NCBI GenBank assembly: GCA_050952725.1
Contig: JBMNLN010000001.1
Location: forward strand, 434,001 to 498,000
From: JAQWCH01 sp050952725
GTDB taxonomy: Bacteria; Bacillota_I; Bacilli_A; RFN20; CAG-826
Direction of reading: 5' to 3'
Length of the DNA: 64,000 bases
Below are positions 1 to 10,400 of this stretch, piece after piece. Position 1 is the first letter of the stretch. Every line of letters begins with the position of its first letter. The notes under the pieces were generated by a model, which was not told the origin of the DNA, made no database searches, and was given only the letters and a program-made list of their open reading frames with translations. The translations under genes were made by a program, and so were the position numbers.

Positions 1-165
1 GAACGCCAAGATGAAAAAGATGAATATCTTTGTTTAATCAACATGGGTTTTGAAGAAGCGAAGTTTGAGATTATCAAAGGGGTTTTTGAAGATTGTTTCA
101 ATCAAAACATCATTAAAAAAGGCTCTTTGGCACCTTGTGATTATTTGATTTTAAGAAAGAGATAA
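1..165 (+). CDS. C-terminal end of an unidentified protein (partial)
   Basis: Frame 1 is open from the first base to a TAA at 163-165, giving the last 54 residues of a gene that begins before the window. The piece reads as alternating beta strands (YLCLINMGF, AKFEII) ending in PCDYLILRKR. That pattern resembles the small C-terminal beta domain of GH13-type alpha-glucosidases, which also end with a short strand after a proline. This is only a resemblance, and the fragment is too short to name a family. It lies 10 bp upstream of the sugar ABC permease on the same strand, so it probably belongs to the same carbohydrate operon. Confidence 0.55.
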   Translation, partial: ERQDEKDEYLCLINMGFEEAKFEIIKGVFEDCFNQNIIKKGSLAPCDYLILRKR

Positions 166-175
166 AGAAGAAGAA

Positions 176-1132
176 ATGACAGCGACCACTCTGAAACGAC
201 ATAAGCTTAATAAGAATTCGTTTGCTTATAAAATCAAAAAAGACTTTAAGAATAACCGCGGGTTGTATGCTTTGATTATCCCTGGATTTTTACTTTTAAT
301 TCTCTTTTCGTTCGTGCCGCTTTATGGTATTACGATGGCGTTTCAAAGATATGACTCCTCGTTAGGCGTCTTTGGTTCCCCTTTTATTGGTTTTGAAAAC
401 TTTCGCAGGTTTTTTAGCAGTCCTTATTTCTCAGAAATTTTTAGAAACACTCTGCTTATCAGTCTTTTTTCCTTAGTGGTTGGTTTCGTTTTCCCTTTAA
501 TCTTCGCCCTGAGTTTGAATAGTGTAGAAAACTTACGCTTTAAAAAGTTTGTCCAGATGATTAGTTATGCCCCCTACTTTATTTCGGTGGTAGTTATCGT
601 GGCGATGATTAATATTTTCTTTGATGGCGATAATAGTGTCTTTGCTAATTTTGTCCGGCTCTTTGGTGGGGAAGTGAAAAATAATCCTATAACCGATCCA
701 AAGTCTTTCTACTCGCTTTATGTCTGGTCGGGGCTGTGGCAAATCTTGGGCTGGAATTCAATTATCTATGTCAGTGCGCTTTCCAGTGTATCCCCCGAAC
801 TATATGAGGCGGCAACTTTAGAAGGAGCCACTAAACTACAGAAAATTTGGTATATCGAACTCCCGACGATTCTCCCGACAATTGTCACTTTATTAATCTT
901 ATCGGCAGGAAGTATCTTAGGGGTCGGATTTGAAAAGGTCTATTTAATGCAAAACGCAGATAATTTGGAAACTAGTGAAGTGATCTCGACTTATGTTTAT
1001 AAAAAAGGCATTTTATCTTCGGATTACGGTCTTGGCACCGCGGTTGGATTATTTAACTCGGTGATTAGTTTTTTGATGTTGATGATTGTTAATTTCTTCG
1101 CGAAAAAATTCACCAAGTATAGCGTGATTTAG
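176..1132 (+). CDS. Sugar ABC transporter permease, LplB/MalF type
   Basis: Integral membrane subunit of a binding-protein-dependent carbohydrate importer (318 aa). After a basic N-terminus there is a first membrane segment (about residues 30-53), then five more. The cytoplasmic EAA loop that docks onto the ATPase is visible as EAATLEGATKLQKIWYIELP from about residue 211. The RSS-type loop IGFENFRRFFSSPYF is typical of the LplB/YteP subfamily, which usually imports oligosaccharides. The ATG follows a purine-rich AAAGAAGAAG stretch. It is followed directly by its partner permease and a binding lipoprotein, so the three form one importer. The energising ATPase is probably the MsmX-like protein at 14134-15621. 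The substrate cannot be read from the sequence. Confidence 0.93.
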   Translation: MTATTLKRHKLNKNSFAYKIKKDFKNNRGLYALIIPGFLLLILFSFVPLYGITMAFQRYDSSLGVFGSPFIGFENFRRFFSSPYFSEIFRNTLLISLFSLVVGFVFPLIFALSLNSVENLRFKKFVQMISYAPYFISVVVIVAMINIFFDGDNSVFANFVRLFGGEVKNNPITDPKSFYSLYVWSGLWQILGWNSIIYVSALSSVSPELYEAATLEGATKLQKIWYIELPTILPTIVTLLILSAGSILGVGFEKVYLMQNADNLETSEVISTYVYKKGILSSDYGLGTAVGLFNSVISFLMLMIVNFFAKKFTKYSVI

Positions 1133-1140
1133 GAGTGGTT

Positions 1141-2079
1141 ATGAATAACAGAGTAAAAATTAGCCCTTCTAATCCAGTGAAACGCAAGGGCAAAATTCAA
1201 AAATGTAAGCAGGATAAAATATTTAATGTGGTCAACATTAGTATTCTTGTACTCTGCACGATAATCTTTCTTTATCCATTGATTTTTGTGGTTTCAGCCT
1301 CTTTTACCAAACCAAGTGATGTTCTAGCAGGGAGAATGTTCCTTTTCCCAACTTCCTTATACTTCGAAGGTTACGAAGAAATTTTTAAATATGAAGGTTT
1401 GTGGAAAGGATTCATAAACTCGGTGATTATTGTCGTGTTTGGTAGCGCCCTCAATATGGCGGTGACTTTCACAGTAGGTTACGCATTAAGCAGAAGAGAT
1501 TTCTATGGCAGAAAATTCTTTTTATTCTTCTTTATTTTCGCAATGTTTTTCTCGGGGGGATTGATACCTTTCTACTTGTTGGTAGCAAACACTTTAAGAA
1601 TGAATGATTCCTTACTCGCTTTGATTATTCCAAGTGCAGTTAGCGTTTGGAACATTATTTTAGCGAAGACCTATTTCTCAAGTTCCTTATCCGAAGAATT
1701 ATTAGAGGCGGCAAAAATTGATGGCTGTAGTAATCTTCGTTTCTTCTTTAGGATTGCACTCCCGCTTGCAAAACCGATTATTGCTGTCATTCTTCTCTAT
1801 AACGTAGTTGGAAGATGGAATTCTTATTTTGATGCGCTAATTTTCTTACAAAATCCTGACAAATATCCCTTACAACTCGTAATTCGTAATTTGATTAGCC
1901 AAAACGATATTAGCACCATTGATCCTGGTGCTGGACAAATTACAATCGATAATATGTATCGGGTCGAAGGGATGAAATATGGAGTGATTATTCTCTCGAC
2001 GATTCCGATGCTGGTTATATATCCATTTGTACAAAAGTACTTTATCAAAGGTATTATGGTGGGCTCACTTAAGGGCTAA
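1141..2079 (+). CDS. Sugar ABC transporter permease, YtcP/MalG type
   Basis: Second membrane subunit of the first importer (312 aa). Six hydrophobic segments are visible, with the EAA loop EAAKIDGCSNLRFFFRIALP in the second half and the family C-terminus YFIKGIMVGSLKG. A GTG six bases upstream (1135) is also in frame, but the AGGAG ribosome site at 1131-1135 would overlap it. The ATG at 1141 sits 5 bases after AGGAG and is the better start. The ribosome site overlaps the stop codon of the preceding permease, which argues for coupled translation and equal amounts of the two subunits. Confidence 0.93.
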   Translation: MNNRVKISPSNPVKRKGKIQKCKQDKIFNVVNISILVLCTIIFLYPLIFVVSASFTKPSDVLAGRMFLFPTSLYFEGYEEIFKYEGLWKGFINSVIIVVFGSALNMAVTFTVGYALSRRDFYGRKFFLFFFIFAMFFSGGLIPFYLLVANTLRMNDSLLALIIPSAVSVWNIILAKTYFSSSLSEELLEAAKIDGCSNLRFFFRIALPLAKPIIAVILLYNVVGRWNSYFDALIFLQNPDKYPLQLVIRNLISQNDISTIDPGAGQITIDNMYRVEGMKYGVIILSTIPMLVIYPFVQKYFIKGIMVGSLKG

Positions 2080-2091
2080 AGGAGATTGATT

Positions 2092-3690
2092 ATGAAACAG
2101 ATGAAAATTTTAATTCCGAGTGCGGTTTTACTGGCGACTTTATGTGCGTGTACTGGTCAGACCTCACAAAAATTACATTCGCATCCCGAAGTTTTAACTG
2201 AACCGGGCACTTTTCCGATCATCAAGGAAGAATATCGCGGCGAAGTCTCTTTAAAAATTATGGGAGCAAGCAACGCGGCGATTAATCCTGATTGGTCGAA
2301 GAACAAGTTCTTTATTAGGTTTAGCGAAGAAACTGGAGTTGATTTCACCTTCAATGTCTATGGCGATGGGATGTACAATGACAAGAAAGCTTTTGCTTTA
2401 GCGACCAATAATAATTTACCCGACATCTTTTTTAAAGCAGCGCTCAATAACTATGACGAAGTAACTTATGGGGGAAAAACCCTTCGCCCTTTAAATGATT
2501 TAATCGATGAATATGCCCCGAATATCAAACAATTATTAGAAGATAATCCGATTGTCAAAAAATCAATTACGACCACGGATGGAAATATTTATGCCCTTCC
2601 TACCATCTATACCAATCTTCCGAATAATACGACATCAAATATGCGCGGTTTCTTTTGGATTAATAAAGATTGGATGGGAACCACCCCGATGCCTAAAACA
2701 CCCGCAGAATATAAAGCAATTTTACAAACCTTTCGACAAGAACGATTAAAAATCCGCGACTCCTATCCTTTAGTGGTCGCGGGAATTGACGATTTGCTCA
2801 AAATTTTCAATTTCTTTGGACTCGATCTAGTCAACTACTGGGTTCAAGGTGATGAAGATGGTCAATTAGTTTTTGGCCCGAAAACCGACAATTTCAAACA
2901 AGGATTAGCTTTTATCAAATCGTTAATTGATGACAATTTGATGAACGCTAACTGGTCGACCATGGAAGCAGCCGAAATCAATGCCCGCGGAGCAAGCGGT
3001 GATTATTACGGCAGTTTCGTCCAAGCTGGTCCCCAATTTGCAGTAGGGTTTAACAAGATGCGGCAATATACGACCCTTGATCCGCTTTCGGTCACTGGTG
3101 AAGGCGGTTTCTGGGGAGCAAAAAACCCATTGCAAAGAGGATGTTTTGCTTTGACTTATGAATGCAAATATCCGGAAGCGGCTATCCGTATGATGGATGC
3201 TTTATATGATATTGATGCCCCTTATGGCCTTTGGTCATCAATCGGTAAAGAAAACGAAGAATGGCAATGGCTTGACGAAGAGCATACAGCTTGGAAATCG
3301 ACAATTAGTGATAATCAATATTCAGAAGTGATGTCGACCACCATTATCCAAACTGGTGATGGAATGCCTTATGCGATTGATGAGTCTTTTTGGGAAAAAC
3401 AAGCAACAGAAACTGATACTTATACCCGACCGTTAAGAAATCGCCAGATGACATTTGGTAAAGTGGGCTACCCCGATGTTTATTTTGATTCAGTTCAATT
3501 GACGGAAATGGCAGATTTATCGACTGACATCAATACACATATTACCCGTTATATTGCTGGTGTTTTAAACGGCTCAAAAAATCTCGAGGGTGATTGGGAG
3601 ACCTTTATCAAATTTTCTCGTCTTAATCTCGATCGCTATTTAGAAATTCTGCAAGAGCGTTACGATGATTTTAATCAAGCGATTCAATGA
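2092..3690 (+). CDS. Extracellular solute-binding lipoprotein of the first sugar ABC importer
   Basis: Surface-anchored binding protein (532 aa) that would deliver oligosaccharide to the permeases encoded just upstream. The N-terminus is a lipoprotein signal peptide with lipobox LCAC, the lipidated cysteine being residue 20. The mature part has the LplA-type layout: an early strand and helix (SLKIMGASNAAI), FKAALNNYDEVTYGG, then a long helical C-terminal lobe. Length and gene order match the LplA/YtcQ family that accompanies LplB/YtcP permeases. A TTG at 2086 is in frame, but ATG 2092 is placed 7 bases after GGAG (2081-2084). Its TGA stop overlaps an alternative ATG of the next gene. The ligand is unknown. 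Confidence 0.9.
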   Translation: MKQMKILIPSAVLLATLCACTGQTSQKLHSHPEVLTEPGTFPIIKEEYRGEVSLKIMGASNAAINPDWSKNKFFIRFSEETGVDFTFNVYGDGMYNDKKAFALATNNNLPDIFFKAALNNYDEVTYGGKTLRPLNDLIDEYAPNIKQLLEDNPIVKKSITTTDGNIYALPTIYTNLPNNTTSNMRGFFWINKDWMGTTPMPKTPAEYKAILQTFRQERLKIRDSYPLVVAGIDDLLKIFNFFGLDLVNYWVQGDEDGQLVFGPKTDNFKQGLAFIKSLIDDNLMNANWSTMEAAEINARGASGDYYGSFVQAGPQFAVGFNKMRQYTTLDPLSVTGEGGFWGAKNPLQRGCFALTYECKYPEAAIRMMDALYDIDAPYGLWSSIGKENEEWQWLDEEHTAWKSTISDNQYSEVMSTTIIQTGDGMPYAIDESFWEKQATETDTYTRPLRNRQMTFGKVGYPDVYFDSVQLTEMADLSTDINTHITRYIAGVLNGSKNLEGDWETFIKFSRLNLDRYLEILQERYDDFNQAIQ

Positions 3691-3698
3691 GGCAAATT

Positions 3699-6533
3699 AT
3701 GAAAAGGAAATTGCGATTATTTCTATTATTACCAATGACAATTCTCGCTAGCTGCAATCAAAAAAAAGTTGGTTCAGAAAATTTTGCCTTGTCGTATAAA
3801 AAGGGTAGTAATGGTTATTTCATTGTTTTGAGTCGACATAACCAAACTTATACAACTGAGGGGGGATCGCTTGGAGTGCGTTTTGATAAAAATGAATTCC
3901 GAGCTGATGATCCGATTTTTAAGGACTATACCACGGTTGAAGAAGTGAATGGAGTTCTCTTAGCAAAAGGACAAGTAGCTTCTAATTATGGAACGACTAT
4001 CGATTTTATTGATTCTTTCAAGGTGGTTTCAAATCGGCTCTTAGTCAATCGCGAATTCTCGGTTACTAATGCGGGTGAAGATTTTGGCTTCATGGTGGAA
4101 CAAAAATGGTTAGATACCAAAGAAGGCAAAATTCATGACCGTGAAGGGTTTATTCCTGCTTCCTATTATGTCAATGGCAATCGCTCCTTCAATGATTGTT
4201 CTACGCGGATGTTTTTCGGTGGGGATTTGCTGGTGATTCCTAGTGATGCCGTCTCCGTTTTAATGGCGAGTTCCTTTAAGGATGGTGTGGCTTTTGCGAT
4301 GCTTGATACTTCGAGTGGCTATCGCGAGACCTCGATCGTTGATCGTTATACAGTTGATTCAGCTTATTTACACATTGATGAGAATTTTAATTTTTCTGGC
4401 ATTGCTCTTAGTAATGAAGAGAATAATCGCATCGCTTATAATTACCTTTACCCTGCTTATAAAAATGCGAACGAAGATAGTTTTAATTATCGGCTCCTTC
4501 CAGTCGAAAAAGGCTTAAAACGCAAAGTGTCGTATTCGCTCTTTATCGATAAATTTAATTCCTACAACGAGATGTATACTTCAATGTGGCGAAGTGCCTA
4601 CGATGTATATCGCTACCTTGATAAGCGTTATCAGATGCCTGAGGTTTATGAAACCCTTTTAAAATATGTTCGCGATTCTTATTCAGATAACAACATTTGG
4701 GGGCCGATTCCCTTATATTTCACCAATGCTGATCATTATCATCCAGATAGCGGTTTCCTTTTCCGTAATCTGGAAATGGGAATGTTCATGATTAAATATG
4801 GGCGAAAAACTAATGATCAAACCACGATTGATAATGCTTTAAAGGTCATAAATTATCAATTAGACAATGATAGTATTGATGCGCGGTTACAACTCTATAC
4901 GCGCGATAGCAGCGTCTTTAAGCGCACGATGTTTGACGGCTTAACTAGCACAGTTAATTTATATGCTTATTTAAAAACGACATCTTTTGGTGATGAAGTG
5001 ATGAAAACCTTGATGGAGAAACTCTTTAATTACATCACCGTGAAAGCGGAATTGTATAAAAATGAAACTAGTTTAATGGCGCTATCTTTTTATTCTCGCC
5101 TCTACCAGTTAAAGGACTTATTGTTTCTCGATTACGATCAGGTCGCATTGAGATTGGCGGAGGCCGCGATTGCCCAAACCAAAGAATACTCAGGCTACTT
5201 TGGTGCAATCGAAAATAAGGATACGCGAATTTCCGTCGCTGAAGATTATATGCTTTTACTACGAGGGTTGATGACAATTTATGAAACCAATCATAACACC
5301 CGTTATTTACGCGAAGCGATTCGCTTAGCGAATTATTTAGAAACATTTAATGTTTTGACCCCCATGAATATGAATCCAGTTGGCGCCACTGGGGCCGAAG
5401 GATATAACTTTGGTTTTATTGGCAATGAGCGATTTCTTGGTAATGGTTATGCTTTTAACAATACTAACCATGGAATTCTTGATTGCCCCACCTCAAGTAC
5501 TGTGGTGGAGTATATGAAACTTTATAAATATACTGGTGATCAGCATTATTTAGATTTTGCGGAATTCAAATTTATCAACTCTCTCCTTTATGTCAACATG
5601 GGAGATAAAGTTGGTCATATGGATGATCCCCTTCACTCTTCGGGCAATGGATTTATCAATGAGTTTTGCGGGAATGCGACCACGATTGAAGGATATCGCG
5701 ATGGCGGTATGCGCGGAGCGGTTCATGATTCGATTATCCCGTGGAATGTATACGAATTACTCGTGGGATTTGAATATTTAAAAGAGAATAATTATCCAGG
5801 ATTTGCTGAAGATTATTCCTTAAGTCATAATCTTGCCCGGAACAAAGTTGTTACAATTGCGAATGACAATCTCGCTCATTCAGTCGCTGAAGCCTTTGAT
5901 AATTTAGAGGATTCTTTCTACTTCGCAAATGAAGCTAGTGAATTTATCCTTGATTTGAATGAACAATGTCATATTGATTCGATTGAAATCGAGGCGGAAA
6001 AGAATTTAAATGTCTATCAATCGAGTAACAACATCGATTTTGAAGAAATAACTAATTTAACCAACCTCGAATTAAAAACTCGATATATCAAATTTGTCAC
6101 TGAAGCCAATAACAAAATCAATAATATTCAAGTTAACGGCTACCCAGTTCACTATCAAGATTTAGCGGTGGATAGTTTGGTTTTAAATAATGCTGGTTCG
6201 ATGAGAAATGCGATTGATAAATCCAATTATCAAACAATTTGGAATGCGGGAAGTAGTCAAGAAACGCACATTCTAACTCTAGATTTACTAAGTGAATGCG
6301 AAATCTATCAAACTGCACTTATGTTTTCGGAAATTTCTTCAACCGCTTTTAAAATTGAAACCTCGCTCAATGGTGAAAATTATGTTGAATACGCGCTCGA
6401 AGCAGGCGACCAAGATAAATATATCTTCGTCAATCGCGGCTACCAAAAGGCCCGTTATGTGCGATTAACCATCTTGTCCTCTTCGTTAGAAAACATTTTG
6501 GTAAGAGACTTTAAGGTATTAGGGAGCCGATAA
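3699..6533 (+). CDS. Large surface lipoprotein, probable helical-barrel glycan-active enzyme with discoidin-like C-terminus
   Basis: Lipoprotein of 944 aa with lipobox LASC. Residues about 25-290 look like a beta-sandwich domain. Residues about 300-700 are rich in paired amphipathic helices with repeated Tyr/Trp/Asp loops (NNIWGPIPLYF, GHMDDPLHSSGNGF, HDSIIPWNVYELL), the pattern of an (alpha/alpha)6 barrel as in GH127-, GH88- or lyase-like proteins. I could not fix the family or catalytic residues. The last 240 residues look like two F5/8-type-C (discoidin) carbohydrate-binding modules (ARNKVV..., then ...QKARYVRLTILSSS). An ATG at 3687 is in frame, but ATG 3699 has GAGG six bases upstream and starts at a proper signal peptide. 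Its position after the importer suggests it trims the imported glycan. Confidence 0.7.
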   Translation: MKRKLRLFLLLPMTILASCNQKKVGSENFALSYKKGSNGYFIVLSRHNQTYTTEGGSLGVRFDKNEFRADDPIFKDYTTVEEVNGVLLAKGQVASNYGTTIDFIDSFKVVSNRLLVNREFSVTNAGEDFGFMVEQKWLDTKEGKIHDREGFIPASYYVNGNRSFNDCSTRMFFGGDLLVIPSDAVSVLMASSFKDGVAFAMLDTSSGYRETSIVDRYTVDSAYLHIDENFNFSGIALSNEENNRIAYNYLYPAYKNANEDSFNYRLLPVEKGLKRKVSYSLFIDKFNSYNEMYTSMWRSAYDVYRYLDKRYQMPEVYETLLKYVRDSYSDNNIWGPIPLYFTNADHYHPDSGFLFRNLEMGMFMIKYGRKTNDQTTIDNALKVINYQLDNDSIDARLQLYTRDSSVFKRTMFDGLTSTVNLYAYLKTTSFGDEVMKTLMEKLFNYITVKAELYKNETSLMALSFYSRLYQLKDLLFLDYDQVALRLAEAAIAQTKEYSGYFGAIENKDTRISVAEDYMLLLRGLMTIYETNHNTRYLREAIRLANYLETFNVLTPMNMNPVGATGAEGYNFGFIGNERFLGNGYAFNNTNHGILDCPTSSTVVEYMKLYKYTGDQHYLDFAEFKFINSLLYVNMGDKVGHMDDPLHSSGNGFINEFCGNATTIEGYRDGGMRGAVHDSIIPWNVYELLVGFEYLKENNYPGFAEDYSLSHNLARNKVVTIANDNLAHSVAEAFDNLEDSFYFANEASEFILDLNEQCHIDSIEIEAEKNLNVYQSSNNIDFEEITNLTNLELKTRYIKFVTEANNKINNIQVNGYPVHYQDLAVDSLVLNNAGSMRNAIDKSNYQTIWNAGSSQETHILTLDLLSECEIYQTALMFSEISSTAFKIETSLNGENYVEYALEAGDQDKYIFVNRGYQKARYVRLTILSSSLENILVRDFKVLGSR

Positions 6534-6534
6534 T

Positions 6535-7395
6535 ATGACGATTAAAGATATTTATATGCGCGATCCATTTGTTTTTGTGGAGAACGGAACCGCCTACTTA
6601 ATCGGTACAAGTGATGAAAATATTTGGAGTGGAAAAGCCGATAGTTTTCTCGGCTATAAATCAACGGATTTAGTAAATTTTGAAGGACCTTATGTTTTAT
6701 TTAAAAACACCGATGATTTTTGGGCGGATGAAAATTTTTGGGCGCCTGAACTGCACAAAATCGATGGGAAATATTATATATTTGCTTCTTTTAAAAACGT
6801 TGATCGCCCTCGCGCTTCCCAAGCTTTAGTTGCCTCAACTCCTTTTGGAAAATATACTCCACTTGCAAAACCTTTTACTCCGAAAGACTGGGAATGTTTA
6901 GATGCGACTTACTTCGAAGAAAATGGTCGAAAATATAGCATTTTTTGCCGAGAATGGCTCCAAGTTCACGATGGTGAAATTTGTGTTGGAGAATTAAATG
7001 ATGATTTAACCGAACTTAAAAACATTAAAAAACTCTTTAAAGCAAGTGACGCCCAATGGGCCCAATATTTCTATAACGGAGATGATAAAAACAAAAAGTA
7101 TGTCACTGATGGTCCATTTATTTATCAATGTGAAAATGGGCGATTATTGATGCTTTGGTCATCAAATGGAAAAGAAGGATATGCCCTTGGAGTCGCTTAT
7201 AGCGATAACGGAATTTTAGGAGAATGGAAACAATTAGAGGAACCACTCTTCAAAGATGATGGTGGTCATGGAATGATTTTTTCTTTTCAGGGAAAGAAAT
7301 ATCTCATTCTCCATACCTCGAATAAAACGCCGCTCTCTGAACGTCCCTACCTTATTGAAGTTATCGAAGAAAATAACATGATTAAAATTAAATAG
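6535..7395 (+). CDS. Cytoplasmic GH43-type glycosidase
   Basis: A 286-residue protein with the five-bladed propeller signature of GH43: RDPFVFVENGTAYLIG at the N-terminus (catalytic-base Asp10), ENFWAPELH in blade 2, DATYFEENGRKYSIF (Asp123, the pKa-modulator position) and HGMIFSFQGKKYLILHTSN at the end. Where most members have a Glu general acid in an EGP motif, this protein has TDGPFIYQ (Asp192). It has no signal peptide, so it would act on imported oligosaccharides such as arabino- or xylo-oligomers, which is inferred from the family. The ATG is 8 bases after AGGGAG and the gene is 1 bp from its upstream neighbour. Alternatively it could be a GH43-fold protein with altered activity. Confidence 0.85.
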   Translation: MTIKDIYMRDPFVFVENGTAYLIGTSDENIWSGKADSFLGYKSTDLVNFEGPYVLFKNTDDFWADENFWAPELHKIDGKYYIFASFKNVDRPRASQALVASTPFGKYTPLAKPFTPKDWECLDATYFEENGRKYSIFCREWLQVHDGEICVGELNDDLTELKNIKKLFKASDAQWAQYFYNGDDKNKKYVTDGPFIYQCENGRLLMLWSSNGKEGYALGVAYSDNGILGEWKQLEEPLFKDDGGHGMIFSFQGKKYLILHTSNKTPLSERPYLIEVIEENNMIKIK

Positions 7396-7406
7396 GAGCG
7401 AATAAC

Positions 7407-10400
7407 ATGCTGAAAATTAAAAAAAACCTCATGATCTTTTTATTTATCGGGTTGATATCGAGTTGTGGTGGCGGATCAAGCGCGATAGACAGCATTGTTA
7501 TTGATGATATTGATTATACAGTTTCATATTACTTTGAAACTCTACAAGGGGAGTATGTTATCAATGACGAGTACACCTTGAATAAAACCGGAAAAGAGGG
7601 TAGTCCCATCAATATTGATATTCGCGAGTTTGAAGGTTTTACCTTTGATGAATATCATCCTTCAAATAAAACAGAAGGCACTTTATCTAGCGGAACATCG
7701 ATTTTTGCTCTTTATTATTTACGAAATTCATACGATGTTGTGGTTTTGGGCGGCGAAGCCTCTAAGGCTATCGCTAAATTCGAAGAGACCATTACTATTA
7801 CCCCATATCTTGGTGGGACTTCCATCACTTTAAATGACAATTCCAAAGCCACACTCAATGGTCATGAGCTGACCCTAGGAGCAGAAGATGTCACAGTCAT
7901 GTGTTTAACTCAAAATAAATATTCACTCAGCGATACCCTTCTTACTAAAGAGCGAGATTATTCAGCAAGTGTCAATCTTACTGTAAAAGAAAAAGACAAC
8001 ATTCAAGGCTTGGTGTTTAGTTTTATTTCTAAAAATCTCTCTGATGATGGACACGAGCAATTCTACCTCTTTGGCACCCGCAATGATGAAGTTGGTTTTT
8101 ATCGTTATTCGGGCGGTTCGCTCAATCTAATTAAATCAAAAGTTATGACTGAGTTTGAACTCGGAAGCCACAAATATGCGATTAACTTTATGGAAACAGG
8201 AAGTATTAGATGTTTTATTGATGATATTAGCATCTTTAATGTCACCCAAGATGAAATCGTAAACCAAGGCTTTGCCCCAATTGATAGTTATGGAAGAGTA
8301 GGGGTTTACTCGCAAAAACAGTATTTTGAATATCAAAATTTAATCGCGGAAAATCAAGTGGTCAGTTTAGAAGAAGCAAAGCAATATTACATCGACAAAT
8401 ATAATAAATTTATTTTTTCCCAACATGTTTTTGACACCGCGACTTACACAATGAATGATGGAGATGTTCAGATTGACATTAAAGATGTCAAAGGATATGC
8501 CTTAAATGCCATCGAACTAGAGGAGAACATCAACGCGGCAAATAATCTACAAGAAATTGATACTGCTCTTGATGGTTATAACGAAATTAGAATAGCTGCA
8601 GCAAAAGCATACACCCAAACGCATTTACTTGAACTTCTTTACGATGTTCATTATGCCACCATCATGCTTTATGCAACCAAACATCAAACAAAATATTATG
8701 ATTCGGCCACTACATTAGATCTTAGTTATTTAGTACGAGATGAAAGACAATACGTTCCTAGTGCTTACAAACTACGCGGAAGTGAAGGTGAAACTTGTCT
8801 TTTAGATCAATTGGATGTCGATCTTAATAAAGCGAAAACCGAGCGAGAAATATATGTGATTTCTAACAAATATGCACTCGATTTAGTGCGAGCTTTGAGT
8901 TTTAGAAATTATGAATTCTATTATTGGAATCAATATCATCAGTATCCCGGTTCTAATTATCAAGTTTGGGATATGCATTTTTATAATTATTTTGGTGCTG
9001 CTGGAAGTGGATTTAAGTATGTTGGAAAAGTATTTGAAGGTTTTACTTGGTCCAAAGATTTCCGTTTGAATCGCTTCCTTTTTAATCCCGATGAACCTAA
9101 CTATGCAAAGACGATTCAAGAAGTTATCGGCATGACTGATTGGATGATTAAACACCAAACAATTCGGTCGCGACCTTATATAGTTACTTTGAATGCTGAC
9201 GGGGGCACGTTAACAAACTATGAGTTAAATGGAACTTCGGCCAATGCACTCGTCCTACCAACTCCAAGCAAGGAAGGACATGTTTTTGATGGATGGTATC
9301 TCAACCGTCTTTTAAAAGGGACGAAACTCACTTCGGTGCCGCAAGGAAATTTGGAAGATAAAACCTTGTATGCTGCGTGGAAAAAAGATGGTGTTCGAGT
9401 CGAAAGCGTTATTCAACCTGCAGCCTACATTACGGAAAATATGATTATCCAACAAAATCAAGATATTGTTTTTTCAGGAAAAGGGAAAGATGGCGTTAAT
9501 GTCACGGTCAGTTTCGATGGTGAAAACAAAACCACAGTGATTAGCGATTCAAAGTGGCAAGTTACTTTTACACCACGTCAGGCCGCATTTGATCCAAAGA
9601 TTATCTCGATTAGCGGTGGCGGCGTAACTTATGCCTTTAAAAATGTTCTCGTGGGCGAAGTTTGGCTCTGCGCTGGCCAAAGCAATATGGAAATGCTCGC
9701 CTGCTGGCTCAATGGTCGGGGGGTGAAATACGCAGGACAATACGGTGACTTTGATAATCTCGACAAAATCAGAGTATTTAGACAATATATCGATGATTTA
9801 GATCCTTTCGCTCAATTAAATGCTGATAACGATCGCTGGTGCATTCCAACTCGCGCTATGGATTTGGCGGATAAATCAATTTTATCAGTCGCCTTTGCTT
9901 GTAATTTACAAAAAGAACTCAACATCCCTGTTGGCGTTTTAACAAGTGCGCGTGGTGGCACCTATATTGAAGAATGGCTAAGCGAGGAAAATGTTAACCT
10001 GACAGGCAATACAATTCCTGCCCCCCATCAAGATATCGCTTCCCGCTATTATGAACAGATGACAGTTGATTTAATTAATGCGCGTTTGGCCGGGGTTATC
10101 TGGTATCAAGGTGAAAATAACTGGCCATATCCAGAAATCTACAAAGGTCAATATAAGGCATTGGTTAGTCAATACCGAGACGTATTCAATAACCCGAACC
10201 TGCCAGTAATCGCCCAACAAATTGTTGATTATGGTGAAAATGATGCTGATTTTTCTGACATTAGAATTGCCCAATGGGAAGTGGCAGGAGAAATCGCAAA
10301 CGCTTATTGCTCAGTAGCCATTGATACGGGGGAAAAGTATGACATTCATCCGATTGACAAACTAACTCTCGGTAGAAGAATGGGAAAAATTGCTCTTGAA

